Assembly (NCBI GenBank): GCA_015688915.1
Contig: JAATGX010000079.1
Location: forward strand, 1 to 6,480
Reading direction: 5' to 3'
DNA from: Desulfuromonadales bacterium
GTDB lineage: Bacteria; Desulfobacterota; Desulfuromonadia; Geobacterales; Pseudopelobacteraceae
Length of the DNA: 6,480 nt
The notes below the pieces were generated by a model, which was given only the letters and a program-made list of their open reading frames with translations, did not search any database and was not told the origin of the DNA. The position numbers and the translations under genes were made by a program. Positions 1-5,336 of this stretch are shown piece after piece. Each line of letters begins with the position of its first letter. The stretch's first letter is position 1.

Positions 1-958
1 CCGTGCGGCCGATGGAGCGCGGATTAGCCCCCTCCAGCAGGAAGGTCCCCTCTGCGTCCATGATGATGTGCGGCTGGGGCAGGAACGGGATCAACTCCTT
101 CTTGACCCCCACCGGGCCGGAGCCGGGGCCGCCGCCGCCATGGGGCGTGCCGAAGGTCTTGTGCAGGTTCACGTGGATCACGTCGAACCCCACGTCCCCC
201 GGCTTGACCTTGCCCATGATGGCGTTCAGGTTGGCACCGTCATAGTACATCAGGGCGTCGTGGGAATGGGCGATGTCGGCTATCTCCTGGATGTGCGGGT
301 TGAACAGGCCGACCGTGTTGGGACAGGTCATCATGACCGCCGCCACCTGGTCGTTCATGGCCTGCCTGAACAACTCGATGTCCATGTCGCCGTAGGGGGC
401 AGACGGGACGGTGATGATCTCGTACCCGGCAATGGCCGCCGAGGCCGGGTTGGTGCCGTGGGACGAGTCGGGCACCACCACGTATTTTTTCTTGTTCCCC
501 TTGGCCTTGTGGTAGGCGGAGATCAGCAGGATGCCGGTCAACTCGCCATGGGCGCCGGCCAGGGGCTGGGTGGTGACCTCGTCCATACCGGTGATGTCGG
601 CCAGCATCTGCCCCAGGTCGTAGAGCATCCCCAGGGTGCCCTGGCAGAAGCTCTCGCCGTCCGGCAGGAGTGCCGTCATGGGATGGAAGGGGGCAAACAG
701 GGCAGCCACGTTCTCCATCACCTTGGCGTTGTATTTCATGGTGCAGGAGCCAAGGGGATAGAAGTTGGTGTCCACGGAGAAGTTGCGCCGCGACAGGTTG
801 GTGAAGTGCCGCACCAGGTCCAGTTCCGACACCTCGGCCAGGCCGGCGGCCTCCTTGCGCAGCAGGTTCGCGGGGAGCGCGGCGGCAGCGGGCACGTCCG
901 ATGCCGGCAGCTTCACGCCGCGACGCCCGGAAACGGATTTTTCATAGATCAACTGCAT
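1..958 (-). CDS. gcvPB: Glycine dehydrogenase (decarboxylating) subunit 2, GcvPB, N-terminal 319 codons (3' end outside window)
   Basis: This is the PLP-binding half of the split P protein of the glycine cleavage system. With GcvPA it decarboxylates glycine and passes the aminomethyl group to lipoyl-GcvH in the cytoplasm. The frame is open from the ATG at 958-956 to the window edge, giving 319 of roughly 480-490 residues expected for the family. Visible signatures are the N-terminal FYPLGSCTMKYN block (residues 67-78), QPLAGAHGEL (131-140), DSSHGTNPAS (164-173), the MYYDGANLNAI block (237-247) and HVNLHKTFGTPHGGGGPG (262-279). K267 in the last block is the expected Schiff-base lysine. The start is supported by GGAGG 7 nt upstream and by a 10-nt overlap with the end of gcvPA, which suggests translational coupling. 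The C-terminal third cannot be assessed. Identity is near certain. Confidence 0.97.
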   Translation of the reverse strand, partial: MQLIYEKSVSGRRGVKLPASDVPAAAALPANLLRKEAAGLAEVSELDLVRHFTNLSRRNFSVDTNFYPLGSCTMKYNAKVMENVAALFAPFHPMTALLPDGESFCQGTLGMLYDLGQMLADITGMDEVTTQPLAGAHGELTGILLISAYHKAKGNKKKYVVVPDSSHGTNPASAAIAGYEIITVPSAPYGDMDIELFRQAMNDQVAAVMMTCPNTVGLFNPHIQEIADIAHSHDALMYYDGANLNAIMGKVKPGDVGFDVIHVNLHKTFGTPHGGGGPGSGPVGVKKELIPFLPQPHIIMDAEGTFLLEGANPRSIGRT

Positions 959-2295
959 AGCGCCACCTCCAGTGCCTTGACCAACTGGTCGATCTCCTTT
1001 TTGGTCCGTTTTTCGGTGACCGTAACCACCAGGGCATTGGCCGAACCGTCATAGTATTCCCCCAGCGGCACGCCAACGGCGATCCCCTCTTTCAGCAGCC
1101 CGGCCACAAGGGCGTCGGCGGGCTTGGGCAGGAAGATGGTGAATTCGTTGAAGGTCGGCGCCGATTGCAGCACGGTCACGCCCGGAATCGCGGCCAATTG
1201 CGCCTTGGCATACTCGGCCTTGTCGCGGTTGAGGCGGGCCATCTCCACCAGCCCCTCCCTGCCCACGGCCGAGAGGAAGATCAGGCCGCGCAGGGCGCAC
1301 AGCCCCTGGTTGCTGCAGATGTTGGAGGTTGCCTTGTGGCGCTTGATGTGCTGTTCCCGGGCCTGCAGGGTCAGCACATACCCGCGGCGCCCCTGTTTGT
1401 CCACGGTCTCGCCGATGATGCGGCCCGGCATGTTGCGGATATAGGCCTTTTTGGCGGCAATGAAGCCGAAGGAGGGGCCGCCGAAGGAGAGCGGATTGCC
1501 CAGGCTCTGGCCGTCCCCCACCGCGATATCCACCCCCATCTCGCCGGGCGTTTTCAGCAGGCCGAGGCTGATGGGATAGACCGAGGCCACCAGCAGGGCG
1601 CCAACGGCGTGCACCTGTTCCGCCAGGGGGGTAAAATCGTCCACGCAGCCGAAGAAATTGGGGTTCTGCACCAAGACGGCGGCCACGCTGTCGTCCAGTA
1701 CCGTGGCCAGTTCCACGCGGTTGAGAAGCCCGTCCAGCGGCGCGACCTCCACCACCTCCACGTCCAGGTTGTAGAGATAGGTTTTCAGTACCTGCCGGGA
1801 AAAGGGGCTGACACAGCCGTCCACGACGATCCTGCGGCGGCCGGTCACGCGCAGGGCCATCATGGCCGCCTCGGCGCAGGCCGTAGCGCCATCGTAGAGC
1901 GAAGCGTTGCTCACATCCAGGCCGGTGAGACGGCAGATGGCGGTCTGGTACTCGAACAGGGCCTGCAACGTCCCCTGCGAGCATTCGGGCTGGTAGGGGG
2001 TATAGGCGGTGTAGAATTCGGCCCGGCCGGAAAGGTGATCCACCGCCGCCGGGATGACATGGTCGTAGAACCCGCCGCCGATGAAGTTGACCATGCCCGG
2101 GCTGTTTTCCGCGGCTATGGCCTGCATCGCGGAGAAGGTTTCGAACTCGGACATGCCGGCCGGGAGGTTGAAGGCCTTGGCCCGCAGTTCGGCGGGGATC
2201 GGCGCGAAGAGTTCCTCGACAGAGGCCGCGCCGATGACGGCCAACATCTCGCCGATCTCCGCCGGCGTGTTGGGACAATAGTGGCTATCGTTCAT
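949..2295 (-). CDS. gcvPA: Glycine dehydrogenase (decarboxylating) subunit 1, GcvPA
   Basis: This is the 448-residue N-terminal-type subunit of the two-subunit glycine decarboxylase (P protein), which pairs with GcvPB. Its length is normal for the family. It has a PLP-enzyme fold but lacks the Schiff-base lysine, which lies in GcvPB. Recognisable family blocks are FIGGGFYDHVIP (71-82), EFYTAYTPYQPECSQGTLQA (93-112), ASLYDGATACAEAAMMA (131-147), GDGQSLGNPLSFGGPSFGF (260-278) and RREQHIKRHKATSNICSNQ-like sequence around 313-330. The ATG at 2295-2293 follows GGGAG at about 8 nt. Nearby ATGs upstream are out of frame. The gene ends in TGA at 951-949, overlapping the gcvPB start. The 87-bp gap to gcvH holds a repeat (2313-2372). 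Nothing appears broken. Confidence 0.98.
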   Translation of the reverse strand: MNDSHYCPNTPAEIGEMLAVIGAASVEELFAPIPAELRAKAFNLPAGMSEFETFSAMQAIAAENSPGMVNFIGGGFYDHVIPAAVDHLSGRAEFYTAYTPYQPECSQGTLQALFEYQTAICRLTGLDVSNASLYDGATACAEAAMMALRVTGRRRIVVDGCVSPFSRQVLKTYLYNLDVEVVEVAPLDGLLNRVELATVLDDSVAAVLVQNPNFFGCVDDFTPLAEQVHAVGALLVASVYPISLGLLKTPGEMGVDIAVGDGQSLGNPLSFGGPSFGFIAAKKAYIRNMPGRIIGETVDKQGRRGYVLTLQAREQHIKRHKATSNICSNQGLCALRGLIFLSAVGREGLVEMARLNRDKAEYAKAQLAAIPGVTVLQSAPTFNEFTIFLPKPADALVAGLLKEGIAVGVPLGEYYDGSANALVVTVTEKRTKKEIDQLVKALEVALCS

Positions 2296-2312
2296 GATGC
2301 ATCTCCCGTAGA

Positions 2313-2372
2313 CAGAAGACAGAATTCAGAAGACAGGGCGTGTGTTACATTCTGACCCCTGTCTTCCAATTC
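2313..2372. repeat. Short direct and inverted repeat between gcvH and gcvPA
   Basis: The ten-base unit CAGAAGACAG occurs at 2313-2322 and again at 2327-2336. The second copy is part of an inverted repeat: GAAGACAGGG (2329-2338) is perfectly complementary to CCCTGTCTTC (2357-2366). The pairing extends outward through GAATT/AATTC (2322-2326 and 2368-2372) after a one-base asymmetry. The loop is 18 nt. In the gcvH-to-gcvPA transcript this would form a stem of 10 pairs or more, but no U-run follows, so it does not look like an intrinsic terminator. The gcvPA ribosome binding site (about 2303-2307) lies just outside it. Similar CTGTCTTCTGAATTC strings are, from memory and unchecked, dispersed intergenic repeats in environmental bacteria including Geobacter relatives. 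Confidence 0.75.
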
Positions 2373-2382
2373 CTGACTTCGT

Positions 2383-2754
2383 TTATATGTTTTTCAGGAA
2401 CTCGTCGTACTGCTCCCTGGTCATCAGGTTTTTCAGTTCGGATTCATCGGCAATCTCGATCCAGGCCATCCAGCCGGCGTCCTCGGCGCTCTCGTTGACG
2501 ATCTCCGGGGCATCGTCCAATGCCTCGTTGACCTTGACCACCTTGCCGGAGATCGGCGCATAGATGTCACTGGCCGCCTTGACCGACTCGATGGCACCCA
2601 GCACCCCGAACTGCTTGACAACGGCGCCCACCTTGGGCAGTTCCACGAAGGTCACGTCCCCCAGTTCATGGGCGGCATGTTCGCTGATGCCGACCGCGCC
2701 GATCCCCTCTTTAACTTTGACCCACTCGTGCTCCTTGGTGAAATAGATGCTCAT
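2383..2754 (-). CDS. gcvH: Glycine cleavage system H protein (lipoyl carrier), GcvH
   Basis: GcvH is the mobile lipoylated carrier that shuttles the aminomethyl group from the P protein to GcvT and is reoxidised by the L protein. The 123-residue length is typical. It opens with YFTKEHEWVKV (4-14), the usual H-protein start. It then has GISEHAAHELGDVTFVELP (22-40) and the lipoyl site GAIESVKAASDIYAPISG (53-70), where K59 is the lysine expected to carry lipoate. The C-terminal half holds the GKVVKVNEAL and GWMAWIEI blocks. The ATG at 2754-2752 is preceded by a strong GGAGGAGG with about 7 nt spacing. A longer in-frame reading starting near 2841 would be translated from the intergenic repeat and is not credible. 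Termination is TAA at 2385-2383. Its neighbours are gcvT upstream (287 bp away, across an inverted-repeat element) and gcvPA downstream. Confidence 0.98.
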   Translation of the reverse strand: MSIYFTKEHEWVKVKEGIGAVGISEHAAHELGDVTFVELPKVGAVVKQFGVLGAIESVKAASDIYAPISGKVVKVNEALDDAPEIVNESAEDAGWMAWIEIADESELKNLMTREQYDEFLKNI

Positions 2755-2805
2755 GCGATACCTCCTCCTTCGTACTAAAGGTTTATTGACACAAAAAAAC
2801 CGGTA

Positions 2806-3025
2806 AATCTGCCACAGAGACACGGAGACACAGAGGTTCACAGAGAAAAAACCACCATCGTCTTACGAGGTAAACCAAAATCCCGATTTCGTCTTTGGAA
2901 GTAAGTCAATTCGGCCCGAGGACCTTGACTCACTCGGATCTGGATTTATAAACCGACCCACTACCCGTCTTTGGCTTGACTTACCTCTTGCTTTTCTCTG
3001 CGTCTCTGTGTCTCTGTGGCAGATT
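2806..3025. repeat. ~220-bp inverted-repeat element with CACAGAGA-type arms, between gcvT and gcvH
   Basis: The outer arms at 2806-2829 and 3002-3025 are reverse complements at 23 of 24 positions and consist of CACAGAGA-like octamers. Pairing resumes inside with CAGAGAAAA (2841-2849) against TTTTCTCTG (2992-3000). The left arm carries about 10 extra bases, apparently one more unit. The 142-nt interior has further symmetry: GAGGTAA (2867-2873) with TTACCTC (2981-2987), and GTAAGTCAA (2901-2909) with TTGACTTAC (2976-2984). There is also a direct repeat CGTCTTTGG (2890-2898 and 2966-2974). No open frame, transposase fragment or obvious target-site duplication is visible. It fills nearly all of the 287-bp gcvT-gcvH spacer. 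It resembles a MITE- or REP-like dispersed element; related CACAGAG repeats are, from memory, common in Geobacter-type genomes. Confidence 0.8.
2925..2952 (+). promoter_or_regulatory. Promoter-like signal inside the repeat, antisense to the gcv operon
   Basis: TTGACT (2925-2930) and TATAAA (2947-2952) are separated by 16 bases, each 5/6 to the sigma70 consensus. Transcription would start near 2960 and run into the 3' end of gcvT on the opposite strand. The -10 lies in the palindrome TTTATAAA, so it also reads as a -10 on the minus strand, but no good -35 is found at the right distance there. This is a motif match only, in an AT-richer stretch, and chance is a real possibility. Confidence 0.25.
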
Positions 3026-3041
3026 ACTGTTTTGAATCCGT

Positions 3042-4130
3042 CTACGACCTGAGTGACCCGCCCCGGTAAAAGGGGAGTTCGCAGACCGTGGCCTCCATGC
3101 TGATCCGCTCGTGGCGGATGGTGATCGGCGCACCGATCACCGCCGCCTCGGGCGTGACGAAACCGATGCCAATGCCGATGCCGAGCATGGGTGAAAAAAC
3201 GCCGCTGGTCACGCTGCCGACCGTTTCGCCGGAAAAGCAGATCTCGTAGTGATGGCGCGGCGACCGGCGTCCGGCAACCTCAAAGGCCACCTTTTTCCGG
3301 GGGACACCCTGCTCTTTCTGCCGCAGCAGCGCCTCCTTGCCCACAAAGCTCTTATCAAAGTTGACGAACCCTTCCAGCCCCGCTTCCAGGGGGGTCGTGG
3401 CCTCGTCGATGTCGCTGCCGTAGAGCGAGTACCCCACCTCCAGACGCAGCACATCACGGGCCCCCAGGCCGGCCGGCTTCACCCGGTCGTCCGTCAGCAG
3501 CAGGTCCCACAATTCACCCACCTTGACGGCGGGGATGAAGATCTCGTAGCCCAGTTCTCCCGTATAGCCGGTGCGGCTGACGATGGCCTCGACACCGAGG
3601 ATATTCATGGTGATGAATTTGAAGTAGGGGATCGAGGCGATCTGCTCGCCAAAGGCCGTTGTCATGACGGCGCGGGAGAGCGGTCCCTGGATATCCAGCT
3701 TGCCGGTCTCGGCCGAGATGTTGGTGAATGTGCCGCCGGTCAGGCGGGAGCGGATGACGCTGAAGTCGTTGTCGGCCGTGGCCGCGTTGACCACGACCAT
3801 GACCTTGTCCCCGGCCAGGCGGAAGACGATCAGGTCGTCGATGATTCCCCCCTGCTCGTTGAGCAGGAAACCGTAGCGGGAGCGCCCCACCGGGATGGAC
3901 TTGACGGAAAAGGTGAAGACGTCTTCCAGGCCGCCGGATTGAAAGTCACCCTGGAAGATGAATTCCCCCATGTGGCAGATGTCAAAAAGTGCGGCCTGTT
4001 CCCGGCACCATGTGTGCTCGGCGATGATCCCCTCGTACTGGATCGGCATGTTCCACCCGCCAAAGGGCGCCATCAGCGCCTTGAGCGCCTCATGCCGGCC
4101 GCGGATCGGGGTTGATTTGAGTTCTTCCAT
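3042..4130 (-). CDS. gcvT: Glycine cleavage system T protein (aminomethyltransferase), GcvT
   Basis: GcvT releases ammonia from the aminomethyl-lipoyl group on GcvH and transfers the one-carbon unit to tetrahydrofolate, giving 5,10-methylene-THF. The 362-residue length is typical for bacterial GcvT. Family blocks are GRHEALKALMAPFGGWNMPI (11-30), ALFDICHMGEF (47-57), NEQGGIIDDLIVFR (91-104), which contains the Asp pair D98/D99 in the folate-binding catalytic region, SRTGYTGELGYEIF (about 190-203) and GLGARDVLRLEVGYSLYGSDI. The C-terminal barrel domain has the GSVTSGVFSPMLGIGIGIGFV block. The ATG at 4130-4128 has GGGAG about 7 nt upstream, 23 bp after the stop of the upstream exported-protein gene, so co-transcription is likely. 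Stop is TAG at 3044-3042. The gene appears intact. Confidence 0.98.
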   Translation of the reverse strand: MEELKSTPIRGRHEALKALMAPFGGWNMPIQYEGIIAEHTWCREQAALFDICHMGEFIFQGDFQSGGLEDVFTFSVKSIPVGRSRYGFLLNEQGGIIDDLIVFRLAGDKVMVVVNAATADNDFSVIRSRLTGGTFTNISAETGKLDIQGPLSRAVMTTAFGEQIASIPYFKFITMNILGVEAIVSRTGYTGELGYEIFIPAVKVGELWDLLLTDDRVKPAGLGARDVLRLEVGYSLYGSDIDEATTPLEAGLEGFVNFDKSFVGKEALLRQKEQGVPRKKVAFEVAGRRSPRHHYEICFSGETVGSVTSGVFSPMLGIGIGIGFVTPEAAVIGAPITIRHERISMEATVCELPFYRGGSLRS

Positions 4131-4153
4131 GGTTGGCTCCCTGTCCGCCGCCC

Positions 4154-4636
4154 TCAGTCGGACGACGTATTTTTATGTTTTTTCCCGTGAGAGGTATGCT
4201 TGCCCTTTTTAGCGGAGACGCCGGCCAGGGAGACGATATCGTTCAACTGCATCTTCCAGGCGCCGCCTTCGTTGGACAGCTTGAACTCGCGGGTGCAGGA
4301 ATCGTTCGTACCGGGCACGCCTTCCAGGCCGACCTTGACATACACGGTGGCCTCGCTGCGTTTCTCGCTCAGTACCCGGAAATTTTCCATCTTCTGCCAG
4401 CAACAGGCCGGGCGGATCGATGTCCCGCGCATCTTCACAACGAACTGTTCCCGGGATGTCCTGCCCCGATGCGACAACCGCTCGAAAAGCTGCTCGTAAC
4501 GCCCGTCGCGCCACAGGTCAAAGGTTTCCGACACGGATTGCTCAAAGACAGACGGTGCGGTCTCGGCGAAAACGGGCGACAAGGTGACAAGCAGCGCAAA
4601 CGCCATCAGGGATGTGATGAGGATGCGAAGGCTCAT
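4154..4636 (-). CDS. Small exported protein of unknown function, upstream of gcvT
   Basis: I do not recognise this 160-residue protein. It begins MSLRILITSLMAFALLVTLS and has a typical Sec signal peptide with likely cleavage after VFA (residue 24). There is no lipobox cysteine, so a soluble periplasmic or secreted product is expected. The mature part is acidic to neutral with Cys78, Cys79 and Cys114. It includes a strand-like ATVYVKVGLEG and an EFKLSNEGGAWKMQLNDI stretch that recalls the last strands of NTF2-like (SnoaL/DUF4878-type) periplasmic proteins. That fold suggestion is only an inference. The tail (143-155) is rich in Lys and His. The ATG at 4636-4634 follows GGGAGGAG by 4 nt. An in-frame ATG 54 nt further upstream would put charged residues before the signal peptide and is less likely. 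It ends 23 bp before gcvT on the same strand, so it is probably first in the gcv transcript. Confidence 0.8.
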   Translation of the reverse strand: MSLRILITSLMAFALLVTLSPVFAETAPSVFEQSVSETFDLWRDGRYEQLFERLSHRGRTSREQFVVKMRGTSIRPACCWQKMENFRVLSEKRSEATVYVKVGLEGVPGTNDSCTREFKLSNEGGAWKMQLNDIVSLAGVSAKKGKHTSHGKKHKNTSSD

Positions 4637-4701
4637 GATCTCCTCCCGGACATTTTTCCGCATGGTAGTGTAATTGCCGACGCAGCGCAACCCGAAATAT
4701 G

Positions 4702-4731
4702 ATGCAGCATTCCGCGCCGGCGGACCGCCGG
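4702..4731. promoter_or_regulatory. Two adjacent perfect palindromes in the divergent intergenic region
   Basis: ATGC-A-GCAT (4702-4710) and CCGGCGG-A-CCGCCGG (4717-4731) are both perfect inverted repeats about a single central base. The second is followed by TTTT on the plus strand. They lie between the exported-protein/gcv start and the promoter cluster at 4750-4788, so they would be in the 5' leader of the gcv transcript and upstream of the plus-strand promoter. Possible roles are a regulator operator or an RNA hairpin in the gcv leader. A terminator is less likely, because no gene on the plus strand ends here. Confidence 0.4.
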
Positions 4732-4749
4732 TTTTACTGTCGGTTTCAC

Positions 4750-4778
4750 TTGAGAAAATTATAATATACGCCTAGAAT
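4750..4778 (+). promoter_or_regulatory. Sigma70-type promoter for the GAF-domain gene
   Basis: TTGAGA (4750-4755) and TAGAAT (4773-4778) are each 5/6 to consensus and separated by exactly 17 bases. The predicted start near 4785 leaves a leader of about 29 nt containing the GGAGG at 4800-4804, a sensible arrangement for the gene starting at 4814. Confidence 0.6.
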
Positions 4779-4788
4779 GCAACCTCAA
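4761..4788 (-). promoter_or_regulatory. Possible promoter for the exported protein-gcv operon, overlapping the divergent promoter
   Basis: On the minus strand TTGAGG (4788-4783) and TATTAT (4766-4761) are separated by 16 bases; a consensus TATAAT overlaps at 4763-4758 with a 19-base spacer. Transcription would begin near 4752, giving a leader of about 115 nt that includes the palindromes at 4702-4731. No better minus-strand candidate is visible nearer the start codon at 4636. Confidence 0.4.
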
Positions 4789-4813
4789 AATCGTATCGTG
4801 GAGGTATTTCCCC

Positions 4814-5275
4814 ATGCAATGCCGGGACGACAAGCTGCACAAGATTCTCGACCTTGGCTTCGAGATTTCCCAGATCAAGGATATCGACCTGCTGCTGGAG
4901 AAGATCCTGAGTGAAGCACGGGCGTTTACCAACTGCGACGCCGGCTCGATCTACGTCAGGGAGGGGGACAGCCTCACGTTCAGCTACACCCAGAACGACA
5001 CCATGCAACGCCGGTTGCCGCCCGGCAGGAAGCTCCCCTACGCCACCTTCAGTATCCCCATCAACCCCGCATCCATAGCCGGTTTCGTGGCCAATAACAA
5101 CAGTGTCCTCAACATCGCCGATGTCTACGAACTGTCCCCCTCGCTCCCCTACTCGTTCAACCGCTCCTATGACGAGCGAACCGGCTACCGCACCCGCTCC
5201 ATGCTGACCATATCCCTGAAGAGCTTCCGCCAGGTTGAGAGGCTGTATCCCGACGAACAGGAACAGGCGGCCTGA
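4814..5275 (+). CDS. Short protein with a C-terminally truncated GAF domain
   Basis: This is a 153-residue cytoplasmic protein. Residues 10-136 match the N-terminal GAF sensor domain often found in front of HD-GYP or other signalling modules: DIDLLLEKILSEARAFTNCD (23-42), AGSIYVREGDSLTFSYTQND (43-62), FSIPINPASIAGFVANNN (79-96), LNIADVYEL (99-107) and GYRTRSMLTISLK (124-136). In full-length relatives the next residues form the last GAF strands (a GEVIGVLQL-type sequence). Here the protein instead ends in an unrelated 17-residue charged tail, and no output domain follows. The other two frames reach stops quickly and do not restore the missing part, so a deletion is more likely than a simple frameshift. 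The start at 4814 has GGAGG at 9 nt. The gene may be a stand-alone ligand-binding remnant, possibly partnered with the kinase 61 bp downstream, or a decaying gene. Confidence 0.8.
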   Translation: MQCRDDKLHKILDLGFEISQIKDIDLLLEKILSEARAFTNCDAGSIYVREGDSLTFSYTQNDTMQRRLPPGRKLPYATFSIPINPASIAGFVANNNSVLNIADVYELSPSLPYSFNRSYDERTGYRTRSMLTISLKSFRQVERLYPDEQEQAA

Positions 5276-5336
5276 TGGCACCCCTTGCCGCCCGGACGCA
5301 TGGCGCCTCCCCTGTGTTGCACACGGGATATGGAGT

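Noticed and set aside
2755..2841. N-terminal extension of GcvH to 152 residues
   Set aside because: The extra 29 residues would be translated from the repeat arm, and a strong ribosome site sits directly before the ATG at 2754.
2806..3025. CRISPR array
   Set aside because: The CACAGAGA-type units are short, directly adjacent and arranged as inverted arms. There are no regularly spaced identical repeats with unique spacers, and no cas genes.
68..4115. Long open frames on the plus strand opposite the gcv genes (for example 68-1054, 1165-2355, 3249-4115) and a 409-codon alternative minus frame at 1049-2278
   Set aside because: They lie wholly over genes with unmistakable family motifs, have low-complexity Gly/Arg/His-rich translations, and are expected by chance in GC-rich DNA with a strong third-position bias.
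4133..4702. 189-codon plus-strand frame opposite the exported-protein gene
   Set aside because: The minus-strand frame has a signal peptide, a strong ribosome site and operon spacing; the plus-strand translation shows no recognisable features.
4717..4735. Palindrome plus TTTT as an intrinsic terminator
   Set aside because: The stem is GC-rich and followed by four T on the plus strand, but no plus-strand gene ends upstream of it and the flanking genes diverge, so a terminator has no obvious client.
4637..4813. Glycine riboswitch upstream of the gcv operon
   Set aside because: I looked for the conserved glycine aptamer core and tandem arrangement on the minus strand and saw nothing resembling it. 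The leader holds only palindromes and promoter-like elements. The 23-bp gap before gcvT is too short to hold one.
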